DNA from: an uncultured Enterobacter sp.
GTDB lineage: Bacteria; Pseudomonadota; Gammaproteobacteria; Enterobacterales; Enterobacteriaceae
Assembly: GCA_946477805.1 (NCBI GenBank)
Contig: CAMKZP010000260.1
Location: 1 to 5,764 of the forward strand
Reading direction: 5' to 3'
DNA length: 5,764 nt
The position numbers and the translations under genes were made by a program. A model generated the notes under the pieces. The model was given only the letters and a program-made list of their open reading frames with translations. It did no database searches and was not told the DNA's origin. Below, in pieces: positions 1 through 5,764 of this stretch. The number at the start of each line of letters is the position of its first letter. Position 1 is the stretch's first letter.

Positions 1-46
1 TACACTCGACTAGTCGTCGGCAGCGTCAGATGTGTATAAGAGACAG
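1..46 (+). other. Illumina Nextera adapter left on the contig end (artefact)
   Basis: Not biological sequence. Bases 1-5 (TACAC) are the tail of the P5 flow-cell oligo. Bases 6-13 (TCGACTAG) match the i5 index that I recall as S513. Bases 14-27 are the Nextera read-1 overhang TCGTCGGCAGCGTC. Bases 28-46 are the 19-base Tn5 mosaic end AGATGTGTATAAGAGACAG. The order P5 tail, index, overhang, mosaic end is that of a finished library molecule, so this is adapter read-through or an untrimmed read end built into the assembly. Genomic sequence starts at 47, and nothing about the left neighbour can be inferred across this junction. Confidence 0.97.
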
Positions 47-54
47 ATATAAAT

Positions 55-68
55 CAATGTATACATTG
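55..68. repeat. 14-base perfect palindrome CAATGTATACATTG
   Basis: CAATGTATACATTG equals its own reverse complement. It lies 9 bases inside the adapter junction in AT-rich, gene-free sequence. It has the size and symmetry of an operator for a dimeric regulator or a recombinase inverted pair, but no second copy was seen in the window and no function can be assigned. Whatever gene it might serve lies off the contig or far to the right. Confidence 0.4.
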
Positions 69-270
69 TTGAAAATTCAAACCAGTCATCCCAATTATCA
101 ATGATTAAATAGGCACAGTTAGGTTGTTCAATAGAGGGCTTATTTCCCGCAGGCAGCACCTTGAATCTCATCTTCACCCCACTCACTCATGGTTGATAAA
201 AGCTCGCCTCTATATATTCAGAGTAATTTAAGCTAAGTCACCTCAAAAAACCTTACTATTTTGCCAGAAA

Positions 271-283
271 ATTTTGACAAAAT
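271..283. promoter_or_regulatory. Palindrome ATTTTG-A-CAAAAT overlapping a TTGACA (-35-like)
   Basis: The two 6-base arms are perfectly complementary around a central A. The palindrome contains a consensus -35 hexamer TTGACA at 274-279 on the plus strand. The best -10 candidate to its right is TATATT at 300-305, which leaves a 20-base spacer, too long for a normal sigma-70 promoter. It could be an operator or a weak promoter reading toward Int1, whose start is about 430 bases away. Low certainty. Confidence 0.25.
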
Positions 284-315
284 CGTTTCAATTTACCCGT
301 ATATTCAATAACATA

Positions 316-338
316 TTGGCATTAGTTGCAATGACCAA
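316..338. repeat. Imperfect inverted repeat, possible recombinase core site
   Basis: TTGGCATT (316-323) and AATGACCAA (330-338) are inverted copies apart from one bulged base, around the 6-base centre AGTTGC. Tyrosine recombinase core sites are short imperfect inverted repeats around a 6-8 base overlap region, so the geometry fits. The sequence was not seen repeated elsewhere in the window, so an attachment-site role is only a suggestion. Confidence 0.22.
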
Positions 339-358
339 AAAGGTAATTCTCATCCTAT

Positions 359-366
359 GGTTGACC
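359..366 (+). repeat. GGTTGACC word, inverted copy at 692-699
   Basis: GGTTGACC occurs here and in inverted orientation at 692-699 (GGTCAACC). The shorter ATGGTTGA occurs at 357-364 and as a direct repeat at 189-196. Short repeated words scattered next to an integrase gene can be arm-type binding sites, but 8-base words also recur by chance, and no spacing rule is visible. Confidence 0.2.
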
Positions 367-722
367 TAAACCCTACCAGAGTTATCTGTTAAGACTAGAG
401 GGCTAGATCATAGGAAGATTGCAAAGTCCGTTTCTTGCACATGGTCGACTGTGAGACCCAACATATACGCGCAATGATCTTGGCCCTTATGGCATGTAAT
501 TGTCCCAGACTGAAACACATATTATTTCTGTGAACTCCATCCCAGATTGTATCTTCCCCTTCAGACCAGAACTGGACCGTAGAGCTTATTCTTACTGCAT
601 TTCTCGTCTTCATTCATCTCATGTGGCAACAGCATTCCTTTCGCCACGCCAGAAAGTCATCTCAGCGATTAACAACGCCGTGCCGGGGATGGGTCAACCC
701 TGACGTTCTTTACACCAGTCAC

Positions 723-729
723 AGGAGGT
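723..729 (+). promoter_or_regulatory. Strong Shine-Dalgarno sequence of Int1
   Basis: AGGAGGT is close to the full anti-16S match. The AGGAGG core ends four bases before the ATG at 733, a short but workable spacing. It decides the Int1 start and suggests efficient translation, unlike the weak or distant sites of the leftward genes. Confidence 0.8.
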
Positions 730-732
730 AAT

Positions 733-1920
733 ATGTCCAGTCCGAAACGCTTCCGTTTTACTAATCAGTTCATTAAATCCCTTCCCCCTAACTCATCAGT
801 TTCACGCAGCACCGATGCCGAATACAGCGATACCGAGATTTCCGGCCTGAAGTGTCTGGTCAGCAAAGGCGAAGGACGTAAAAAATTTTTGCTCCGCTAC
901 CTCTATCATGGACGAAAACGCGCCATAGCTATTGGTCACTGGCCTGAGGTGGATGTCACCTTAGCCCGTAAGATTTCCATGGAGCATAAACGCTCACTTG
1001 CCACCGGAACTGATCCTAAGCAGGAACGTGAAAACAAGAGACAAGAAATGACATTCGATGAACTCTTTAACCAGTATTATCTGGTATGGGCAAAATCTGC
1101 TAAACGTAGCTGGGGAAAGGATTTCCAGCGCTACCGGGATCATATCCGTTCCGCCTTAGGTCAGATGCTACTGAGTGATATCACACCAGCCAGCATTCTC
1201 CGCCTCCAGCAGACGTTAAGCATTTCACTGTCAGCAGCAACCTGTAATCGTGTCATCGTATTGATTAAAGCGGTGTTTACCTGGGCAGGAAGGCAAAGCA
1301 TCACCTCTGTTCATCCGGCCAGGATGGTACAGCTTCTCAAGGAAAACAACGCCCGACAGCGCTATTTCACCGAGGATGAAATTCGTCGTATTTTTCTCTC
1401 CGCCGATGATGATACCAGCCCCGTCGCTGCCCGCTATGTCAAACTGCTGTTACTGACCGGCCTTCGCCGTGATGAGCTGCGTCTGGCAAAGTGGGAGCAT
1501 GTTGACCCGGTCAAACGCACCCTATGGCTTCCTGAAACCAAGAATGGCTATGGACGGATTGTTCATCTTAACTCACTGGCGATGGACGTAATCAGAACGC
1601 TGCCAACGCAGCGGGGAAATCCGTGGTTGTTTATTGGTAAAAAACAAGGAATGCCGCTGAGTAACCCGGTTAAAGCCTTTCAGCGTATTGTGCGTCGGGC
1701 GGGAATTTTCGACAAAGAAGTGTGTATTCATACCTGCCGCCATTCGGTTGCCGCCCTCATCGTGTCCTACGGTGGAACACTGTATGACGTTCAGGCTCAA
1801 CTGGGGCACCGCAGCAGTCAGTCTTCACAACGTTATGCGCATCTTCACCCTCAGCGCTTACAAAATACCAGTCAGCTTCTGGCGGAGCGAATCACCGCTC
1901 AGCTACCGTCCTTGCGATAA
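733..1920 (+). CDS. Tyrosine-type site-specific recombinase/integrase (Int1)
   Basis: Complete 395-aa integrase that would cut and rejoin attachment sites through a phosphotyrosine link. An arm-type DNA-binding domain of the DUF4102 kind occupies about residues 7-95 (anchor residues G68, W70, P71, A78, R79). An SAM-like core-binding domain follows at about 105-200, then the catalytic domain at about 210-385. All expected catalytic residues are present: R245 in TGLRRDE, K270 in the beta-hairpin ETKNG, H333 and R336 in HTCRHS, H359 in LGH and nucleophile Y368 in QRYAHL. Length is normal for P4-like island integrases. The ATG has a strong AGGAGGT site. It stands alone, converges on the leftward operon and ends three bases before a terminator. 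The gene looks intact. Which site it uses cannot be read here; the AT-rich upstream region is the best place to look. Confidence 0.93.
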   Translation: MSSPKRFRFTNQFIKSLPPNSSVSRSTDAEYSDTEISGLKCLVSKGEGRKKFLLRYLYHGRKRAIAIGHWPEVDVTLARKISMEHKRSLATGTDPKQERENKRQEMTFDELFNQYYLVWAKSAKRSWGKDFQRYRDHIRSALGQMLLSDITPASILRLQQTLSISLSAATCNRVIVLIKAVFTWAGRQSITSVHPARMVQLLKENNARQRYFTEDEIRRIFLSADDDTSPVAARYVKLLLLTGLRRDELRLAKWEHVDPVKRTLWLPETKNGYGRIVHLNSLAMDVIRTLPTQRGNPWLFIGKKQGMPLSNPVKAFQRIVRRAGIFDKEVCIHTCRHSVAALIVSYGGTLYDVQAQLGHRSSQSSQRYAHLHPQRLQNTSQLLAERITAQLPSLR

Positions 1921-1922
1921 CC

Positions 1923-1956
1923 AAAAAAGCAGAGGCAAATGCCCCTGCTTTTTTTT
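1923..1956. terminator. Bidirectional intrinsic terminator between convergent genes
   Basis: A 14-base stem (1923-1936 with 1941-1954) has one A-C mismatch and a 4-base loop AAAT. The GC-rich core GCAG.GGC/GCC.CTGC is flanked by six A's on the left and eight T's on the right. Read rightward it ends the Int1 transcript just after its stop codon. Read leftward the A-run becomes a U-tract, so it also ends the operon whose last stop is at 1973. It sits exactly where the two transcription units meet. Confidence 0.88.
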
Positions 1957-1972
1957 ACTGTTAAGCCATCAG

Positions 1973-2329
1973 TCAGAACGGGATGGCCCCATATTCTTCA
2001 TCCGGCACCCGGTTATCATCAAATGCGTTATAGACTTCACGTGCTCGTTCACGTGCGACGTTAACGGACATACGTGGAAACGTGCCGAGGGGTTCATAAT
2101 AGCAGGCCCCTTCACGCGTATAACGAGCCAGGAATTTAATCTCACCGTTGGCAATGACGGCCCGGAGCGCCGGCTCGCTGCCATCGTAGATTTCACGAGA
2201 AATGCCGTGATACAGGCACTCCGCCAGTGTGTTAAACAGAGCGTAATTATTGAATGACGTGTTTTCTTCATTTTCACTGCTGATGGCGTGAGGAAAACCC
2301 TCATAGTACTCGTCTGATTCAGGAAACAT
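1973..2329 (-). CDS. Stand-alone integrase arm-type DNA-binding domain protein (118 aa)
   Basis: Small acidic-start protein (MFPESDEYYEG) whose residues about 53-105 read as a DUF4102-like arm-binding domain: the L81-G82-x-F84-P85 turn, then M87-S88-V89 and the helix with A92-R93-E-R-A96. Residues 62-103 align without gaps to Int2 residues 118-159 with 15 identities of 42 by hand count. No core-binding or catalytic segment follows; the protein stops 13 residues after the domain. The start is firm: an in-frame TGA lies two codons upstream, and AAGG with a 6-base spacing precedes the ATG. It is the last gene after the DUF927 ATPase, 49 bases downstream, just before the terminator. It may occupy arm-type sites as a competitor, accessory or directionality factor (inference). 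A remnant of a deleted integrase gene is the alternative, but the clean signals argue that it is translated. Confidence 0.75.
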   Translation of the reverse strand: MFPESDEYYEGFPHAISSENEENTSFNNYALFNTLAECLYHGISREIYDGSEPALRAVIANGEIKFLARYTREGACYYEPLGTFPRMSVNVARERAREVYNAFDDNRVPDEEYGAIPF

Positions 2330-2378
2330 ACATCACCTTTTATTCGTTGTGGTTCAGTCAAAATGGTTTTATTCAGGG

Positions 2379-4304
2379 TTAAAATTCGGTCATCACATTG
2401 CATTTCAGAAACGCTTTTTTGACCTGGTAGTAAGACTGAGCCATCGTCTTCAGCGCTCTTTTTTTATAGTGCCCCGCACTTTCGCCAAGCAGATAACCGG
2501 AACGCTCTAACGGTCTGGCCACATCAACGGTCTTAAGTCCCTTTTCAGAGCAGAGCTTTTCAAACACCGATTCATAAATCAGGAAGTCGCCGGTTTTATG
2601 GTGAACGAATCCCCACATATCCCCCGGGCATCGGGCATGGTCCTCACGCAGGATGATAAAGTGCCTGCTGCTTTTTGTTACCAGCGTCAGCTGAAGCTCC
2701 TCCAGCATGTTACGCACCGGGTTATACTGATTCTGGTTATCATCCAGCCAGCGTCGTGCAGCGGACATAACGGATTCAGCCACCGCATCGCTTTCGAAAG
2801 GTAAAAAGCCGTATTTCAGCGCCTTCTCTCCTGCCAGCCATACCAGCGCAAATCTTTTCAGTCCGCGCCGCTGAACACGGGTAATATCACGCCCTTCATC
2901 CTTCAGGGCCTCTTCCAGTGCGTTACAGCACGCATCTGTCTGTTCCTGGAGCCAGGATGAAAACTCTGCGTAAGTGCGAAGACCGCCAGCCGCATTTTTT
3001 TCGGATAACAGTTTGCCGATAAATGCAGGCCCGGCATGACCATAAGCCTCTGCCAGCCCCGTCTTCAGTGCATCTGCACGGGCACGTGTTTCTGATACCG
3101 GTTCATCCGGTTTTTGAGCATCCTCAGGCAACAGTTCCATACTGATGGCCCTGTGCTCCTGCCCTCCCTGTAACACGGCTTTCTGTTCAGCCAGCTTTTC
3201 GGAGATTGACATCTCACCGGTGGAGAGAATAAACATGCGCCATTTAAACGGCTCATCTGCCGTCAGGCCACGGTTCAGGCGCTCTTTTGCCGTACCTGAC
3301 GTAATGTTGTAAAGCAGTGAGGAAAGTTGCTTATGATTACTCGCACCCAGTTCATCGACGCAGGCGACCAGACCGGAATAGTCAGCGAGAAGGCGCTCCA
3401 TCGCGTTAGGCGTGGTATTCCAGCGAATAATATTTACATTCCCCCCACTACCCGGCTCGCTGCCATCACCATGGACCGATGCAGCCAGCATCAGGAGAAG
3501 CGTTTTACCGGTGGTGGATACGCCGTGAAAATGAAACATGCCCACATCCATACCGGCAGGAACCAGAAGCATCGAAGCAAAGGAGGCACTCAGCGCAAAG
3601 GTCTGCGCCCAGCCATGGGCATTTTCCCGGATGAGGTTAATCCACTCCTCCAGAGCCCCGCCTTTGTGCAGTCCGGGACGCACGCGGAATCCCGGCAGCA
3701 GATAATCAAACCCGGTCAGAGAGGTCACAACGGGCTCATGACCATGTAAAAAGGCCATATCCTCCGAAACGAATCCCATTGCATCTGCCATCAGATAAAC
3801 AGGCAGCGGTAAACTCCGGCAGCTCTGAATAAAACGGTCAAAAAGAGTAAGCTGCTGTGGAGAGGGGCCAACACAAAATCCACGACCCGCCAGTCTGCCC
3901 ATAACCTGAGCACCACCCTGAACAATATCCTCAAAGCTCACCTGGGCCTTAACATACTTACCCAGCCCGTTACCGGTCATCAGGCTGATCCCAAGACCGG
4001 ACTCCTTATCTTTTCCACAATACAGGGCGACAGGCACAACTGGCGTGGTGCAAACCTGCACAGGTTTCTGTCCACCGATGTAGAAAAGGCCATCAGCCGT
4101 ATTCACATAATGCCGTGGCAGCCCATCACCAATACCGAGTGAAGCGATATCATCTTCACCGACCTCAGTGTTTTCAGCATGCCTGATAATTGCTTCCGAC
4201 ATTTTGTTGAAATTTTTATCGCGGTCAGCAAAAGCGCGAATACGCTTAATCCCGGAAACCTTAGGAACATTAATTGTCACTTTTTTATTCATGTGTATTA
4301 CCAT
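2379..4304 (-). CDS. DUF927 domain-containing P-loop ATPase (helicase-like)
   Basis: About 641 aa. The central domain resembles the DUF927 family of helicase-like ATPases common in phages, satellites and islands. Counted from the ATG at 4304: Walker A GVSTTGKT at about 261-268, Walker B LVACVDE with D317/E318, a sensor-like FILSTGE near 358-364, and a conserved GGQEHRA near 380-386 that could carry the arginine finger. The first 80 residues and the C-terminal 110 show nothing I recognise; no Toprim or primase motif was seen. Start choice: ATG 4304 has GGTGG nine bases upstream; a TTG lies immediately before it (4305-4307), and ATG 4292 (MNKKV) is possible but has a poorer site. It lies between Int2 and the small arm-binding protein, probably in one operon. 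A role in replicating or remodelling the excised element is plausible by context, not shown. Confidence 0.85.
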   Translation of the reverse strand: MVIHMNKKVTINVPKVSGIKRIRAFADRDKNFNKMSEAIIRHAENTEVGEDDIASLGIGDGLPRHYVNTADGLFYIGGQKPVQVCTTPVVPVALYCGKDKESGLGISLMTGNGLGKYVKAQVSFEDIVQGGAQVMGRLAGRGFCVGPSPQQLTLFDRFIQSCRSLPLPVYLMADAMGFVSEDMAFLHGHEPVVTSLTGFDYLLPGFRVRPGLHKGGALEEWINLIRENAHGWAQTFALSASFASMLLVPAGMDVGMFHFHGVSTTGKTLLLMLAASVHGDGSEPGSGGNVNIIRWNTTPNAMERLLADYSGLVACVDELGASNHKQLSSLLYNITSGTAKERLNRGLTADEPFKWRMFILSTGEMSISEKLAEQKAVLQGGQEHRAISMELLPEDAQKPDEPVSETRARADALKTGLAEAYGHAGPAFIGKLLSEKNAAGGLRTYAEFSSWLQEQTDACCNALEEALKDEGRDITRVQRRGLKRFALVWLAGEKALKYGFLPFESDAVAESVMSAARRWLDDNQNQYNPVRNMLEELQLTLVTKSSRHFIILREDHARCPGDMWGFVHHKTGDFLIYESVFEKLCSEKGLKTVDVARPLERSGYLLGESAGHYKKRALKTMAQSYYQVKKAFLKCNVMTEF

Positions 4305-4314
4305 CAAATTACGC

Positions 4315-4333
4315 CACCGTCAGAAAACGGGTG
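4315..4333 (-). promoter_or_regulatory. Hairpin overlapping the ribosome binding site of the DUF927 gene
   Basis: On the minus strand CACCCGT-TTTCTG-ACGGTG forms a stem of six pairs with one bulged C. The right arm overlaps GGTGG (4314-4318), the only Shine-Dalgarno-like sequence before the ATG at 4304. In mRNA the fold could partly hide the site, tuning ATPase translation relative to Int2. No U-run follows, so it is not a terminator. It could also be a protein-binding site in DNA. Confidence 0.35.
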
Positions 4334-4377
4334 ACATTTGAACCCTAGTTAAAAGCCATGTCGTTGAATGCAGGTTG

Positions 4378-5764
4378 TTACCCCATCGCCCGATTAACGA
4401 CTTCGTGATAACGCGCCGGGGAAGCGTGCAAGTAAAGTTCCGTTACTTTTATCGTGCTGTGACCCAGTAAGTCTTTGACGGTGTGAATGTCGGCCCCGCT
4501 CTCAATGAGCTTTGTCGCAAAGGTATGTCGCATCTCATGGATGGTGAACGGTGGAATACCCGCAGCCTCACAAAGTCGTTTTTGCAGGCGACGTGGCTCA
4601 GCAACCGGATTGTCGGTTCCCTTGCCCGGAAATACCCAGCCTTCATCACCCAGATGCTGACGCTGTTCTGTCAGAAGAACGAAAGCCTTATCACATACCG
4701 GTACACGGCGTAGTTTGCCGTTTTTGGTATGGCGAAGGGTGATAACCTTGCGGCTCCAGTCCACATCTTCAAGACGAAGGTGACGGGTTTCCCCCAGACG
4801 CAGCCCCGTCAGGGCAAGGAACATGAGCAGAGCAAGGCCTTCATGATCGGGTTTACCATTACGCCAGCACTCACAGACTTCCATCCAGCGCTGAAGCTGG
4901 GAGTCATCCATGGCGCGGCGATCTGACGTTACTTCAGGCAGCGCTTTGATATAAAGCGCCGGAGAGCGGCTGATGTATCCCATGCGTATTGCCCTGGTAA
5001 ACACCGCTTTAATGAGCGCCAGATGGCGATTGCGGGTGGCTGGCTTGAGATCGAGATTATGCAGATAGCTCAGAATATCTGCCTCCGTCATACCTGCCAG
5101 CTTTTTGGCACCGAGAAGAGGGCGCAGGTATTTACGGATCTTAGAAAGATCGGTGTTAGCTGAACGCTTAACGCCCGTGCTGAGTACGCTTTTCTCATAC
5201 TCATCCACAAGCTCATTAAACGTCATTTTACTGTGAGTAAGAAAACGCTCACCATAAGTCTCAACGGAAGCCTTAAGCTCCTGAATTATTTTAAAGGCAT
5301 GCTCCCTTGCGTTATTAATGGAAAATTCAGGGTAACTTCCTACGGAAACGTAAACATTTTTTCCGCGAATACTTTTGCGGACAATAAACTTAATGCGTCC
5401 GGATGAGTGGAATATAGCCTTAAGCCCGGTACATTTTGTATCGCTGGCTTCGATAGTCCGGCCAGTTTGTACTGCACGGATTTTATATTCATCAAGAAAG
5501 GCTTTAGTAAAAACACCTCCAGTATTTTTAGGTGCAACCTCTGAATATTCTATAGCATTAGATACTCCTTGGTCGGAATATCCATGAATCTCCGCATCTA
5601 CATTGAAGGAATTTTTATGAGCAGCAGCGATGCTCTTTTCATCCAGCGCTTGCGTTATTTTATTTAAAGGGTAATTAACATCCATAATATGTACATGGTC
5701 CTCTGAAAATTCAGATGATAATGAGTAAGTTAATATGTCGGCCAACAATGGGATAAGCTTATTT
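4378..5764 (-). CDS. Tyrosine-type site-specific recombinase/integrase (Int2), 5' end probably cut by the window
   Basis: The frame is open to the right edge. Numbering from a TTG at 5748 (456 aa), an N-terminal extension covers about 1-78, a DUF4102-like arm-binding domain about 80-160 (G137, Y139, P140, S143, A147, R148), a core-binding domain about 175-265 and the catalytic domain about 278-450. The catalytic set is complete: R317 in TGLRLGE, K342 in HTKNGK, H404 and R407 in HEMRHT, H430 in LGHS and nucleophile Y439 in ELYLHA. TTG 5748 lacks a Shine-Dalgarno sequence. The only in-frame ATG before the arm domain, at 5685, has AGAGGA 13 bases upstream, too far, so the true start is probably off the window. 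The 5' end is AT-rich compared with the rest. First visible gene of the leftward operon; distinct from Int1. Confidence 0.92.
   Translation of the reverse strand, partial: NKLIPLLADILTYSLSSEFSEDHVHIMDVNYPLNKITQALDEKSIAAAHKNSFNVDAEIHGYSDQGVSNAIEYSEVAPKNTGGVFTKAFLDEYKIRAVQTGRTIEASDTKCTGLKAIFHSSGRIKFIVRKSIRGKNVYVSVGSYPEFSINNAREHAFKIIQELKASVETYGERFLTHSKMTFNELVDEYEKSVLSTGVKRSANTDLSKIRKYLRPLLGAKKLAGMTEADILSYLHNLDLKPATRNRHLALIKAVFTRAIRMGYISRSPALYIKALPEVTSDRRAMDDSQLQRWMEVCECWRNGKPDHEGLALLMFLALTGLRLGETRHLRLEDVDWSRKVITLRHTKNGKLRRVPVCDKAFVLLTEQRQHLGDEGWVFPGKGTDNPVAEPRRLQKRLCEAAGIPPFTIHEMRHTFATKLIESGADIHTVKDLLGHSTIKVTELYLHASPARYHEVVNRAMG

Larger units (their letters stand above)
47..732. other. AT-rich region without a convincing gene, upstream of Int1
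   Basis: I see no supportable gene in these 686 bases. The left part is clearly AT-rich: 18 G+C of 60 at 61-120 and 19 of 60 at 241-300, against 34 of 60 inside Int1 at 1441-1500. Short open frames exist (for example 500-703 on the plus strand from a TTG) but have no good ribosome binding site and no recognisable motif. The stretch holds a 14-base perfect palindrome, a palindrome over a TTGACA, an imperfect inverted repeat and repeated GGTTGA words, listed separately. In islands with this integrase type the attachment site usually lies beside the integrase gene, so attL or attP could be here. No tRNA or tmRNA 3' end was found to fix it. Confidence 0.6.

Noticed and set aside
28..46. Tn5/IS50 mosaic end, possible natural transposon end
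   Set aside because: It is preceded by the Nextera overhang, an i5 index and the P5 tail, so it comes from library preparation.
361..389. TTGACC with downstream TTATCTGT as an int1 promoter
   Set aside because: The -35 is acceptable, but no -10 hexamer close to TATAAT sits at 16-18 bases, and the gene starts about 340 bases further on.
500..703. 67-aa open frame ending 29 bases before Int1
   Set aside because: TTG start without a ribosome binding site, no recognisable motif and an overlapping frame on the other strand. A leader gene is not excluded but not supported.
1688..2257. 189-aa rightward frame crossing the Int1 stop and the terminator
   Set aside because: It runs through the Int1 catalytic region, the intrinsic terminator and the antisense of the 118-aa gene; composition is unlike a protein.
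1969..2403. 144-aa leftward frame covering the 118-aa gene
   Set aside because: Another frame over the same DNA. The 118-aa frame carries the arm-domain signature and a ribosome binding site, while this one is basic, motif-free and runs into the ATPase 3' end.
3327..3749. 140-aa rightward frame inside the ATPase gene
   Set aside because: Antisense shadow of the DUF927 gene, whose Walker motifs make the leftward frame certain.
4329..4348. Minus-strand CTAGGGTTCAAATGTCACCC resembling a tRNA T-arm, possible att remnant
   Set aside because: GGGTTCAAAT matches the T-loop style, but no acceptor stem, no regular T-stem pairing and no CCA end are present.

Overview
The window looks like the end of a draft-assembly contig from an enterobacterial (gammaproteobacterial) accessory region, probably a genomic island. 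The assignment to Enterobacterales is inferred from the style of the integrases, mixed codon usage and moderate G+C; no housekeeping gene or RNA gene confirms it. The first 46 bases are not biological. They are an untrimmed Illumina Nextera adapter with its i5 index, so genomic sequence begins at base 47.

Layout: 47-732 is AT-rich, with no convincing gene and several small palindromes; it is the natural place to look for an attachment site and integrase control region. A complete tyrosine recombinase (Int1, 395 aa) runs rightward at 733-1920 and ends in a strong stem-loop terminator that works in both directions. Facing it, three leftward genes read from the right edge toward that terminator: a second tyrosine recombinase (Int2, 4378 to the window edge, start probably outside), a DUF927-family P-loop ATPase (2379-4304) and a 118-aa protein (1973-2329). 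The gaps are 73 and 49 bases, with no terminator seen between them, so the three are probably one transcription unit.

The notable point is the 118-aa protein. It has no catalytic or core-binding domain, but its second half matches the integrase arm-type DNA-binding fold (DUF4102-like) and aligns without gaps to the same domain of Int2 (15 identities in 42 residues by hand count). The window therefore holds three arm-binding domains on only two recombinases. A stand-alone arm-binding protein co-transcribed with a recombinase and an ATPase suggests a factor that competes at, or occupies, attachment-site arm sequences and so controls integration or excision. This is a hypothesis, not a demonstrated function. 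A simple model is a mobile element whose second recombinase, ATPase (perhaps acting on the excised form) and small arm-binding protein work as a module, with Int1 as a second or accreted integrase.
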